Source of the DNA: Streptomyces inusitatus
Lineage (GTDB): Bacteria; Actinomycetota; Actinomycetes; Streptomycetales; Streptomycetaceae
Direction of reading: 5' to 3'
DNA: 64,000 nucleotides
NCBI RefSeq assembly: GCF_014651115.1
Contig: NZ_BMWG01000003.1
Span: 145,685 to 209,684 of the forward strand
A model generated the notes under the pieces. The model made no database searches, had not been told where the DNA came from, and saw only the letters and a list, made by a program, of their open reading frames with translations. Below, in pieces: positions 16,237-26,509 of this stretch; position 1 is the stretch's first letter; every line of letters begins with the position of its first letter. The position numbers and the translations under genes are program-made.

Positions 16237-17214
16237 GTGACCGGGATCAAGACGACCGGCGAGAAGAAGCTGATGCTCTTCTCCGGCCGCGCCCACCCCG
16301 AGCTGGCCGAGGAAGTCGCACATCAACTGGGCGTCACCCTGGTGCCGACCAAGGCCTTCGACTTCGCGAACGGCGAGATCTACGTCCGTTTCCAGGAGTC
16401 CGCCCGCGGCGCCGACTGCTTCCTGATGCAGAGCCACACGGCTCCCATCAATAAGTGGATCATGGAACAGCTGATCATGATCGACGCTCTGAAGCGGGCC
16501 TCCGCCCGGAGCATCACCGTGATCGTGCCGTTCTACGGGTACGCCCGCCAGGACAAGAAGCACCGCGGCCGCGAGCCCATCTCCGCCCGCCTCGTCGCCG
16601 ATCTGATGAAGACGGCCGGCGCGGACCGGATCCTCACCGTGGACCTCCACACCGACCAGATCCAGGGCTTCTTCGACGGCCCGGTCGACCACCTCTTCGC
16701 GCTCCCGATCCTCGCGGACTACGTCGCCGCGAAGGTCGACCGGAGCAAGCTCACCGTCGTCTCCCCGGACGCCGGCCGGGTGCGCGTCGCCGACCGCTGG
16801 TGCGACCGTCTGGGCGCGCCGCTGGCCATCGTCCACAAGCGCCGGGACAAGGACGTCGCCAACCAGGTGACCGTCCACGAGGTCGTCGGCAATGTCGAGG
16901 GCCGGATCTGTGTCCTGGTCGACGACATGATCGACACCGGTGGCACCATCTGCGCCGCCGCCGACGCCCTCTTCGCCAACGGCGCGGAGGACGTGATCGT
17001 CACGGCCACCCACGGAGTCCTCTCCGGCCCGGCCGCCGACCGTCTGAAGAACTCGAAGGTCAGCGAGTTCGTCCTGACGAACACCCTGCCGACCCCGAGC
17101 GAGCTGGAGCTCGACAAGATCACGGTGCTCTCGATGGCCCCGACGATCGCCCGCGCCGTGCGCGAGGTCTTCGAGGACGGCTCGGTCACCAGCCTCTTCG
17201 ACGAGCAGTTCTGA
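16237..17214 (+). CDS. prs: Ribose-phosphate pyrophosphokinase (PRPP synthetase)
   Basis: A 325-residue enzyme converting ribose 5-phosphate and ATP to PRPP for nucleotide, His, Trp and NAD synthesis. It shows the flexible-loop and ribose-phosphate signatures DLHTDQIQGFFDGPVDHL, VVSPDAGRVRVADRW and the PRPP loop VLVDDMIDTGGT. GAGGAGA lies 7 bp before the GTG start. The gap to glmU is 113 bp, so co-transcription is plausible, and a perfect hairpin follows. Confidence 0.97.
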   Translation: MTGIKTTGEKKLMLFSGRAHPELAEEVAHQLGVTLVPTKAFDFANGEIYVRFQESARGADCFLMQSHTAPINKWIMEQLIMIDALKRASARSITVIVPFYGYARQDKKHRGREPISARLVADLMKTAGADRILTVDLHTDQIQGFFDGPVDHLFALPILADYVAAKVDRSKLTVVSPDAGRVRVADRWCDRLGAPLAIVHKRRDKDVANQVTVHEVVGNVEGRICVLVDDMIDTGGTICAAADALFANGAEDVIVTATHGVLSGPAADRLKNSKVSEFVLTNTLPTPSELELDKITVLSMAPTIARAVREVFEDGSVTSLFDEQF

Positions 17215-17222
17215 TCCACGTA

Positions 17223-17263
17223 CCGAAGGGCCGTGTCCCCCGCCCGGGGGCACGGCCCTTCGG
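17223..17263 (+). terminator. Hairpin terminator after prs
   Basis: A perfect GC-rich stem formed by CCGAAGGGCCGTG (17223-17235) and CACGGCCCTTCGG (17251-17263), extended inward by CCCCC/GGGGG. It starts 8 bp after the prs stop. No T-run follows, which is common for Streptomyces terminators. Confidence 0.85.
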
Positions 17264-17291
17264 GCTGTCCGGGGCCGCCGTCCGTGATCGA

Positions 17292-17322
17292 TTGGGTGCG
17301 CGGGGGCGGGCCCGGCTAGACT
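17292..17322 (+). promoter_or_regulatory. Putative vegetative promoter of rplY
   Basis: TAGACT (17317-17322) is a good match to the HrdB-type -10 hexamer, with TTGGGT (17292-17297) upstream at a slightly long 19-bp spacing. It would give a leader of about 125 nt before rplY, containing a small GCACC/GGTGC hairpin. The assignment is inferred. Confidence 0.45.
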
Positions 17323-17455
17323 GTCCGGGTTGCTCGGCGAGGGAGGTCGCACCCCAGGTGCGGCGGTCCGTTATCGACGCGCTCTTCGCAGCAGGCGTAG
17401 CAGGCCATTCGTGGCCGGGTGACCATCAGATCCGTCTGTTCTACGAGGAGTGCAC

Positions 17456-18043
17456 ATGTCCGAGGTAAAGCTCGCCGCAGAGGTCCGCAGCGATTTCGGC
17501 AAGGGCGCGTCCCGCCGTGTCCGCCGTGACAACAAGGTCCCCGGCGTTCTCTACGGCCACGGTGGCACCCCTGTCCACGTGATCCTGCCGGGCCACGAGC
17601 TGCTGCTCGCGCTCCGCACCCCGAACGTGCTGATCGCCCTGGACGTCGAGGGTCGCACCGAGCTGGCCATCCCGAAGGCCGTCCAGCGTGACGCCATCCG
17701 CGGCAGCCTGGTCCACGTCGACCTGCTGGTCGTCAAGCGCGGCGAGAAGGTCACCGTCGAGATCCCCGTCCACACCGAGGGCGAGCTGGCCCCGGGCAGC
17801 TTCCTCCTTGAGCACGTGCTGAACACGCTGCCGGTCGAGGCCGAGGCCACCCACATCCCCGAGGCCGTCACGGTCTCCATCGCGGGCCTTGAGGCCGGCG
17901 CGTCCATCCTCGCCAAGGACATCCCGCTGCCCGCGGGCTCCACCCTGGCCATCGACGAGGACGCCGTCGTCCTCCAGGTCCTGGCCGCCCAGGCCGAGGA
18001 GCCGGCCGCCGACTCCGAGGGCGCCGAGGGCTCCGAGGCCTGA
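17456..18043 (+). CDS. rplY: 50S ribosomal protein L25/Ctc (long form)
   Basis: A 195-residue L25 of the CTC type: an N-terminal 5S-rRNA-binding beta-barrel (about 1-95, beginning [18 protein letters not shown]) plus the C-terminal TL5-like domain, ending in an acidic tail rich in Glu and Ala. It binds 5S rRNA in the large subunit and is often stress-inducible. ATG 17456 is chosen because GAGGAG lies 5 bp upstream; the GTG two codons earlier overlaps that Shine-Dalgarno. Flanked by hairpins on both sides, it is probably its own transcription unit. Confidence 0.95.
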   Translation: MSEVKLAAEVRSDFGKGASRRVRRDNKVPGVLYGHGGTPVHVILPGHELLLALRTPNVLIALDVEGRTELAIPKAVQRDAIRGSLVHVDLLVVKRGEKVTVEIPVHTEGELAPGSFLLEHVLNTLPVEAEATHIPEAVTVSIAGLEAGASILAKDIPLPAGSTLAIDEDAVVLQVLAAQAEEPAADSEGAEGSEA

Positions 18044-18071
18044 TCCTCGCCCGCTGGAACCTTCTCTTCGG

Positions 18072-18105
18072 CCGCCGCCCGACACCACACCGTGTCGGGC
18101 GGCGG
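18072..18105 (+). terminator. Hairpin terminator after rplY
   Basis: Perfect 14-bp arms CCGCCGCCCGACAC (18072-18085) and GTGTCGGGCGGCGG (18092-18105) with a 6-nt loop, 28 bp after the rplY stop. It separates rplY from pth, although pth starts only 26 bp later, so some read-through is likely. Confidence 0.85.
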
Positions 18106-18131
18106 TCGAGTGTCTGGATGGAGACGCTCCG

Positions 18132-18731
18132 ATGACCACCCCCGACCCGAACGCCCCCTGGCTGATCGTGGGCCTCGGCAACCCCGGCCCCGACTACGCG
18201 GCGAACCGGCACAATGTCGGCTTCATGGTCGCCGACCTGCTCGCGGACCGCGTCGGCGGTACGTTCAAGCGCGCCCCGAAGGCCCAGGCCCAGGTGGTGG
18301 AGGCGCGGATCGGCCCGCCGGGACCGGCGAGCCGGCGGGTGGTGCTGGTGAAGCCCATGTCGTACATGAACCTCTCCGGCGGTCCCGTCACCGCGCTGCG
18401 GGACTTCTACAAGGTCCCCACCGCGAACATCGTGGCGGTCCACGACGAGCTGGACATCGACTACGGCACCCTGCGGCTGAAGCTCGGCGGCGGGGACAAC
18501 GGGCACAACGGCCTCAAGTCGATGACCAAGTCGATGGGCCCCGACTACCACCGGGTGCGGTTCGGGATCGGCCGCCCGCCCGGCCGGATGCAGGTCGCGG
18601 ATTTTGTACTGAAGGACTTCTCCTCGACCGAGCGCAAAGAGCTGGACTACTGCGTGGACCGCGCCGCCGACGCGGTGGAGGCCCTGATCTCCGAGGGCCT
18701 GGAGCGGGCCCAGGGCACGTACAACTCCTGA
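18132..18731 (+). CDS. pth: Peptidyl-tRNA hydrolase
   Basis: A 199-residue enzyme that frees tRNA from prematurely released peptidyl-tRNA. Motifs are typical: [22 protein letters not shown] (about residues 11-32, with the catalytic His), [19 protein letters not shown] with its Asp, and [17 protein letters not shown] 18132 has GGAG about 9 bp upstream; the open frame runs back through rplY but has no other credible start. Placement after rplY is conserved in actinobacteria. Confidence 0.96.
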   Translation: MTTPDPNAPWLIVGLGNPGPDYAANRHNVGFMVADLLADRVGGTFKRAPKAQAQVVEARIGPPGPASRRVVLVKPMSYMNLSGGPVTALRDFYKVPTANIVAVHDELDIDYGTLRLKLGGGDNGHNGLKSMTKSMGPDYHRVRFGIGRPPGRMQVADFVLKDFSSTERKELDYCVDRAADAVEALISEGLERAQGTYNS

Positions 18732-18795
18732 CAACCGGGGCAAGTCCCCGCGACGGGTTGACCGGGCGCACCCCGATGCCCAAGGATCGCGCCCC

Positions 18796-19251
18796 ATGAG
18801 TCGCATGCTCCTCCACAGTCGCCGCGCCGCCATGAGTCTGGTCGCGCTGCTGCTGCTGGTCGCCGGCGGCTGGGCCTCGTGGGGCACCGCCCAGCACGTC
18901 ATGCTCGCCAAGGGCCGTGAGCACGGCACCATCACCGTCGACGGCTGCGGCGAACAGACCTGCTCGGGGCGGTTCGCCCCGGACTCCGCGGCCGCCTCCC
19001 GCCCCGGGCTGACCATCGACAAGTCGGTCGCCGTGAAGAAGGGCGCGAAGCTCTCCGTCGTGGTGAAACCCGGCACCGACGAGGTCGTACGCCGGGGCAC
19101 CGGCGGGATCTTCCACGCCTGGCTGCCGCTGGGCGGCGCGCTGCTGCTCGCGGCGGTGATCATCGGCGGCGGGGTGGGGCTGCCGAGAGTCGCGTGGACC
19201 AGCGCCGGGATCGGCGGGGTGGTCCTGGTGGGCACCTTCGTCACCCTCTGA
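18796..19251 (+). CDS. Small membrane protein of unknown function
   Basis: A 151-residue protein with one N-terminal hydrophobic segment (about 13-32), an external part of about 85 residues holding a CGEQTC cysteine pair (about residues 50-55) and SKPGLTI-like beta text, then two C-terminal hydrophobic segments (about 108-150) with a Gly-rich stretch. The topology suggests a membrane protein with a small, possibly disulfide-bonded extracytoplasmic domain. It follows pth by 64 bp and is probably co-transcribed. I do not recognise a family and assign no function. Confidence 0.75.
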   Translation: MSRMLLHSRRAAMSLVALLLLVAGGWASWGTAQHVMLAKGREHGTITVDGCGEQTCSGRFAPDSAAASRPGLTIDKSVAVKKGAKLSVVVKPGTDEVVRRGTGGIFHAWLPLGGALLLAAVIIGGGVGLPRVAWTSAGIGGVVLVGTFVTL

Positions 19252-19290
19252 GCCCCGCGCCGAGCGCACCCCCGTACCCCCTGTACGCAC

Positions 19291-19330
19291 CGCTGCCCGG
19301 CGCTCACACACTCGTGAGCGCCGGGCAGCG
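19291..19330. terminator. Bidirectional terminator between convergent genes
   Basis: Perfect 17-bp arms (19291-19307 and 19314-19330) with a 6-nt loop lie between the stop of the small membrane protein gene (plus) and the stop of ppc (minus). The symmetric position fits use by both transcripts. Confidence 0.9.
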
Positions 19331-19352
19331 GCGGCAGGATCGCGCGTAAGGC

Positions 19353-22082
<2,730 letters not shown>

Positions 22083-22199
22083 AGGTGCGGCTCCTTGCAG
22101 TGTTTGAGCACGTCTGGAGGGGTACTGGAGGCTGCGGACCGCGCTGTCCGACGTGACCCAGGATAGGGGCCCGACTCTCCGGGGTTATCCACAGGGCCC

Positions 22200-22254
22200 T
22201 TGCCGTGGGGCGGCGCGCTGACATACTTACGAAGCCGTAGGTTACGGATCCGTA
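22200..22254 (+). promoter_or_regulatory. Putative promoter and twin operator of the desaturase-tetR operon
   Basis: TTGCCG (22200-22205) and CATACT (22222-22227) at 16-bp spacing look like -35 and -10 boxes. Directly downstream are TACGAAGCCGTA (22228-22239) and the perfect palindrome TACGGATCCGTA (22243-22254), 15 bp apart start to start. Two related 12-mers over the transcription start suit repression, most simply by the TetR protein encoded in the same operon. This is inferred from position and symmetry. Confidence 0.6.
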
Positions 22255-22298
22255 GCCTGGCGTGGTCATCTCTCTCTCACCCCACAGGGGACCCCACT

Positions 22299-23294
22299 AT
22301 GACAACAAGCCCCGAGTTGAAGGACGACGTCCCGGAGTCGGGGGTCGCCGAGCCGGGTGCGGGCGATCTTCCCTTGGCGACGCTCGGCGGTGACAGCAAG
22401 CGGTCGATCGAGCAGATCGCCCTGGTGCTGTTCATCGCGGTGCCCTTTCTCGCCCTGATCGCGGCGGTGCCGCTGGCCTGGGGCTGGGGGGTGAGCTGGC
22501 TGGACATCGGCCTGCTGGTGGTCATGTATTACATCGGCTGCCACGGGATCACCATCGGTTTCCACCGGTATTTCACGCACGGCTCCTTCAAGGCGAAGCG
22601 GCCGCTGCGGATCGCGCTCGCCGTCGCCGGGTCGCTGGCGGTGGAGGGCCCGCTGGTGCGCTGGGTGGCCGACCACCGCAAGCACCACAAGTTCTCGGAC
22701 GCCGAGGGCGACCCGCACTCGCCGTGGCGGTTCGGCGAGACGGTGCCCGCGCTGATGAAGGGCCTGTGGTGGGCCCATATCGGCTGGATGTTCGACGAGG
22801 AGCAGACGCCGCAGCACAAGTACGCCCCGGACCTGATCAAGGACCCGGCGATCCGCCGGATCTCCCGTGACTTCATCTGGTGGACGATTCTGTCGCTGTC
22901 GATCCCGCCGATCGTCGGCGGTCTGGTGACGATGTCCTGGTGGGGCGCGTTCACCGCGTTCTTCTGGGGCTCGCTGGTGCGGGTGGCGCTGCTGCACCAT
23001 GTGACCTGGTCGATCAATTCGATCTGTCACGCGGTCGGCAAGCGGCCCTTCAAGTCGCGCGACCGCTCGGGCAATGTGTGGTGGCTGGCGGTGCTCTCCT
23101 GCGGTGAGTCCTGGCACAACCTGCACCACGCGGACCCGACCAGCGCCCGGCACGGTGTGCTGCGCGGCCAGGTGGACTCCAGCGCCCGGCTGATCCGCTG
23201 GTTCGAGCAGCTGGGATGGGCCTCGGACGTGCGCTGGCCCAGCTCTTCGAGGATCGAAGCCCGTCGCAGTACCACATCAGCCGACACGGCATGA
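22299..23294 (+). CDS. Acyl-CoA/acyl-lipid fatty acid desaturase (delta-9 type)
   Basis: A 331-residue integral membrane di-iron desaturase that introduces a double bond into fatty acyl chains, adjusting membrane fluidity. The three histidine boxes are clear: HRYFTH after the first helix pair, HRKHH (in DHRKHHKFSD), and HNLHH (in ESWHNLHHADP). Hydrophobic helices flank them in the usual pattern. ATG 22299 is preceded by AGGGGA; the longer frame upstream crosses the operators and is rejected. The stop overlaps the tetR start by 4 bp (ATGA), so the enzyme and regulator are co-translated. Electron supply must come from elsewhere. Confidence 0.93.
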   Translation: MTTSPELKDDVPESGVAEPGAGDLPLATLGGDSKRSIEQIALVLFIAVPFLALIAAVPLAWGWGVSWLDIGLLVVMYYIGCHGITIGFHRYFTHGSFKAKRPLRIALAVAGSLAVEGPLVRWVADHRKHHKFSDAEGDPHSPWRFGETVPALMKGLWWAHIGWMFDEEQTPQHKYAPDLIKDPAIRRISRDFIWWTILSLSIPPIVGGLVTMSWWGAFTAFFWGSLVRVALLHHVTWSINSICHAVGKRPFKSRDRSGNVWWLAVLSCGESWHNLHHADPTSARHGVLRGQVDSSARLIRWFEQLGWASDVRWPSSSRIEARRSTTSADTA

Positions 23295-23977
23295 TGGAAG
23301 ACGTGGCGACCGACGGCAGCAGCAGTAATGGCACGGAGAAGAACCGGACGGGCCGGCGGGCCCGCCGGGTGCGGATGACGGGCGCGCAGCGCCGGGAACA
23401 GCTGCTGGACATCGGTCGGGCGCTCTTCGCCGACAAGGGTTTCGAGGGCACCTCGGTGGAGGAGATCGCCGCCAGGGCCGGGGTCTCCAAGCCGGTGGTG
23501 TACGAGCACTTCGGCGGCAAGGAGGGGCTCTACGCGGTGGTGGTCGACCGCGAGATGCGCCAGCTGCTGGACATGGTGACGGGCGCGCTCACGGCGGGCC
23601 ATCCCCGGGGGCTGCTGGAGCAGGCGGCGTTCGCGCTGCTGGACTACATCGAGCGGTATACGGACGGGTTCCGCATTCTGGTGCGGGACTCCCCCGTGGC
23701 GCAGTCCACGGGCACTTTCGCCTCGCTGATCAGCGATATCGCCACTCAGGTCGAGGACATCCTCGGCATGGAGTTCAAGAACCGGGGCTTCGACCAGAAG
23801 CTGGCGCCGCTGTACGCGCAGGCGCTGGTGGGGATGGTGGCGCTGACCGGTCAGTGGTGGCTGGACGCCCGGCAGCCGAAGAAGGCCGAGGTGGCCGCGC
23901 ATCTGGTCAATCTCGCGTGGAACGGTCTGGACGGTCTGGAGCCCAAGCCCCGGCTGATAGGCCACCGCAAGAGCTGA
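23291..23977 (+). CDS. TetR-family transcriptional regulator of the desaturase operon
   Basis: A 228-residue repressor with a tetR_N HTH at about residues 32-78 (RREQLLDIGRALFADKGFEGTSVEEIAARAGVSKPVVYEHFGGKEGLY) described here by its ends only: it begins RREQLLD and closes SKPVVYEHFGGKE. The C-terminal ligand domain is alpha-helical. ATG 23291 overlaps the desaturase stop; a GTG at 23303 preceded by GGAAG is a possible alternative start. Linkage to a desaturase suggests it senses acyl-CoA or a fatty acid and binds the twin palindromes at 22228-22254. Confidence 0.88.
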   Translation: MMEDVATDGSSSNGTEKNRTGRRARRVRMTGAQRREQLLDIGRALFADKGFEGTSVEEIAARAGVSKPVVYEHFGGKEGLYAVVVDREMRQLLDMVTGALTAGHPRGLLEQAAFALLDYIERYTDGFRILVRDSPVAQSTGTFASLISDIATQVEDILGMEFKNRGFDQKLAPLYAQALVGMVALTGQWWLDARQPKKAEVAAHLVNLAWNGLDGLEPKPRLIGHRKS

Positions 23978-24018
23978 CGGCCGCCCACCGGCCGGGGCCG
24001 AACCGGTCCCGGGACCGG

Positions 24019-24873
24019 TCAGACGGCTTTTCTGGCCACGGCGAAGATCCTGCGGAACGGGAAGACCGTGCCGTGCGGGCCCGGCGGATAGGCCTCCCTC
24101 AGCAGTGCGCGGTACTCGCCGAGGAACGCCTCCAGGGCGGCCGGGTCGCTCTCCAGCGCGGTGAGCACCGGCCGCAGGGTGGTCCCCTTGATCCAGTCCA
24201 GTACCGGGTCCTCACCGGTCAGCAGCTGGAGATAGGTGGTCTCCCAGACGTCGACCTCGTCGATCCCGCCGCCCGTCCCGCCGCCGCTCTCTCCGCCGAG
24301 CCCGGTCAGCCGGTCCAGATAGACGGCCGGCGCCTCGGTGTACGAGCGGCCCTGGTCGCCGCCGATCCGGTCCCGCCAGCGCGGGGATCCGCACAGCTCC
24401 GCCAGGAGGGTGTGGCTGGGGGCGTCGAAGTTCCCCGGGACCTGGAAGGCGAAGATCCCGCCCGGGGCGAGGCCGTCGACCCAGCGGGCGAAGGAGTCGA
24501 GATGGCCGGGCACCCAGTGGAAGAGCGCGTTGGAGACGATCACGTCGTACGGCTCGTCCGGGCTCCAGTGGACGGCGTCCGCCGTCTGGAAGCCGAGGCT
24601 GCCGCCGCCCGGGGTGGGGCCCGCGTACTGCTTCCCGGCGCGGGCGAGCATCTCCAGGGAGTTGTCGAAGCCGGTGATCAGGGCCGCCGGCCAGCGGTCC
24701 GCGAGCAGCGCGGTGACATTGCCCGCGCCACAGCCGAGGTCGGCGATCCGCAGCCGCCGCCCCTCCGGGGCCGGCGGATCGGGGATCCGGGCCAGGAGAT
24801 CGAGGAACGGGCGGGTGCGGTGTCCGGCATGGCGCAGATACTGCTGCGGATCCCAGATGGGTGTGGAGGGCAT
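24019..24873 (-). CDS. tam: Trans-aconitate 2-methyltransferase
   Basis: A 284-residue SAM-dependent class I methyltransferase. It methylates trans-aconitate, a damage product of the citric acid cycle that inhibits aconitase. Evidence is the family-typical N terminus WDPQQYLRHAGHRTRPFLDL, motif I IADLGCGAGNVTALL, and SNALFHWVPGH after motif II. A Gly-rich insert sits near residues 186-200. ATG 24873 starts exactly where the family does; an upstream TTG at 24909 lies inside the operator and is rejected. Divergence from a MarR gene with palindromes between them is the known tam-tamR arrangement of Streptomyces. Confidence 0.92.
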   Translation of the reverse strand: MPSTPIWDPQQYLRHAGHRTRPFLDLLARIPDPPAPEGRRLRIADLGCGAGNVTALLADRWPAALITGFDNSLEMLARAGKQYAGPTPGGGSLGFQTADAVHWSPDEPYDVIVSNALFHWVPGHLDSFARWVDGLAPGGIFAFQVPGNFDAPSHTLLAELCGSPRWRDRIGGDQGRSYTEAPAVYLDRLTGLGGESGGGTGGGIDEVDVWETTYLQLLTGEDPVLDWIKGTTLRPVLTALESDPAALEAFLGEYRALLREAYPPGPHGTVFPFRRIFAVARKAV

Positions 24874-24898
24874 GCGGTCATCGTGAGGCAAGAAGTAT

Positions 24899-24925
24899 CT
24901 TGACGTCAAGAGACTTCATGTCGAG
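24899..24925. promoter_or_regulatory. TamR (MarR) operator sites
   Basis: A perfect 12-bp palindrome CTTGACGTCAAG (24899-24910) is followed by a 9-of-12 related copy CTTCATGTCGAG (24914-24925), 15 bp apart. They lie between the divergent tam and tamR starts, where a MarR dimer would control both genes. In Streptomyces coelicolor TamR is known to bind this type of site and to release it in response to citrate-cycle carboxylates. Confidence 0.8.
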
Positions 24926-24946
24926 GGACCCTCTACACTGATCGTC

Positions 24947-25444
24947 ATGGAGGACGAGGTCGATCGACTGGTCGCAGCTTGGCGCCGCGAGCGCCCGGAC
25001 CTCGACGTGGAACCACTCGAAGTGCTCAGCCGGGTCTCCCGGCTGGCCCGGCATCTGGACCGGGCCCGGCGGCTCGCCTTCTCCGAGCACCAGCTCGAAC
25101 CATGGGAGTTCGACGTGCTGACCTCGCTGAGGCGCGCGGGCGACCCCTATCAGCTCTCCCCCGGTCAGCTGCTCACCCAGACGCTGGTCACCTCCGGCAC
25201 CATGACCAACCGGATCGACCGGCTCGCCAAGAAGGGCCTGGTCGAGCGGCTGCCTGACCCCAGCGACCGGCGCGGAGTGCTGGTGCGGCTGACGGCCGAG
25301 GGCCAGGACCGCGCGGACCAGGCCCTGGCGGGCCTGCTCTACCAGGAGCGGGCGATCCTCTCGGAGCTGTCCCGGGCCCAGCGCGCCGAGCTGGCCGCCC
25401 TGCTACGCCAGCTGACCGCCCCGTTCGACAACACTCCCGGTTAG
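24947..25444 (+). CDS. tamR: MarR-family regulator TamR
   Basis: A 165-residue winged-helix MarR protein. It has the dimerisation helix (about 20-45), the recognition region LTQTLVTSGTMTNRIDRL (about 81-98), and the wing sequence LPDPSDRRGVLVRLTAEG (about 105-122). It represses tam and itself and, from work in S. coelicolor, is relieved by citrate, aconitate and isocitrate, giving feedback on the citric acid cycle. The 3' end overlaps the convergent LuxR-type gene by 42 bp, an unusual tail-to-tail overlap. Confidence 0.92.
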   Translation: MEDEVDRLVAAWRRERPDLDVEPLEVLSRVSRLARHLDRARRLAFSEHQLEPWEFDVLTSLRRAGDPYQLSPGQLLTQTLVTSGTMTNRIDRLAKKGLVERLPDPSDRRGVLVRLTAEGQDRADQALAGLLYQERAILSELSRAQRAELAALLRQLTAPFDNTPG

Positions 25445-26182
25445 ATCGACCGGGCCGACGCCCGCCCGTCTCGCCAGGGCCACCGCCGCCAGCGTGGAGT
25501 GCACCCCGAGCTTGCCCAGCACATTCTGCATATGGGTGCGGACGGTGTGCGGGGAGAGGAAGAGACGCTCGGCGACCGCCTTGCGCCCCAGGCCCGCCAC
25601 CATGCACCGCAGCACCTCCCGCTCGCGCGGGGTGAGCGACTCCACCAGCCGTTCGCTCTCGGTGCGGTGCTTGCGCGCGGCCGTCAGCTCCCGCAGTACG
25701 CCGGTGAGCAGCGCGGGCGGCAGATGCGTCTCGTCCCGCAGCACGCCCCGGATGACGGCGAGCAGCCGTTGCAGCGAGCAGTCCTTGGCGACCCAGCCGG
25801 AGGCCCCGGCCTGGAGCGCCAGGGCGGCCCGGCGCGGATCGTCCTTCTCGGCGAGCACCACCGTACGGACGCGCGGCTGGCTCGATCTGACCCCGGCGAC
25901 CAGGGATATCCCGTCGACGACCGGATCCTCCCCGTCGTCGGAGACGGCGCGGGCGACGGGCGCGCGGGCGCCCGGCGGTGCCGCGTTGCCGCCGAGATCG
26001 GCGTCGACGAGCATGACGTCGAAGTTGCGCCCCTCGGCGATCCCCCGCTCCAGACATCGCACGGCGGCGGGACCGCTGCCGGCCGCCGCCACATCGACAT
26101 CGGGCTCGGCCGCGAGAGCGGCGGCGAGCGATTCGGCGAAGATTCGGTGGTCGTCCACCACCAGGACCCGGATACGGACCAC
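25403..26182 (-). CDS. Orphan LuxR/NarL-type response regulator
   Basis: A 259-residue regulator. The receiver begins VRIRVLVVDDHRIFAESL, with the phospho-Asp in DVMLVDADLGG, but an extra segment of roughly 25 residues (NAAPPGARAPVARAVSDDGE) lies between that Asp and the next helix, so the receiver is atypical. A GerE HTH follows, from LTPREREVLRCMVAGLGRKAVAERL to SPHTVRTHMQNVLGKLGV (about 195-245). No histidine kinase adjoins it. GTG 26182 is preferred because AGGGGG lies 5 bp upstream; GTG 26188 is the alternative. It ends inside tamR on the opposite strand. Confidence 0.82.
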   Translation of the reverse strand: MVRIRVLVVDDHRIFAESLAAALAAEPDVDVAAAGSGPAAVRCLERGIAEGRNFDVMLVDADLGGNAAPPGARAPVARAVSDDGEDPVVDGISLVAGVRSSQPRVRTVVLAEKDDPRRAALALQAGASGWVAKDCSLQRLLAVIRGVLRDETHLPPALLTGVLRELTAARKHRTESERLVESLTPREREVLRCMVAGLGRKAVAERLFLSPHTVRTHMQNVLGKLGVHSTLAAVALARRAGVGPVDLTGSVVERGGQLA

Positions 26183-26509
26183 AGACACCCCCTGGCTCGG
26201 AGAGCGGACCGACGCGGGTACGCCGCCCGGGAGAGGGAGAACGCCGTTCGTCCGGCCGCCGCCGCACTGTGGCTGAACAACCCGCCCCGGGCGTCGTACC
26301 CGATGGTTCTCGCCCCCTGATCAACACCGGCCCCCACCGGTGCTGAGCATCAGCGTACGGGCGGTGGGCGGGAGGGGAAGCCTATTTGCAGAACTGATGG
26401 CTCACGGTGTTCACGGTGTGCCAAAAGTTTCACAGTGAGACGGAAATCGACATTGATCGACGGCTCCGAACATGGCGCACCGCCTCGCCGCAGGGGGAAC
26501 GGCCGCCGG
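26183..26509. other. Intergenic region between galK and the LuxR-type gene
   Basis: A 327-bp gap whose genes both lie on the minus strand. TAGGCT on the minus strand (26379-26384) resembles a -10 box for the regulator, but I could not find a matching -35 box. No gene with a credible ribosome binding site is present. Confidence 0.4.

Noticed and set aside
22185..22193. Perfect TTATCCACA DnaA-box match between ppc and the desaturase gene
   Set aside because: Only one copy occurs, with no AT-rich unwinding region, dnaA or dnaN nearby, so it is not a replication origin. It could be a single regulatory DnaA site at most.
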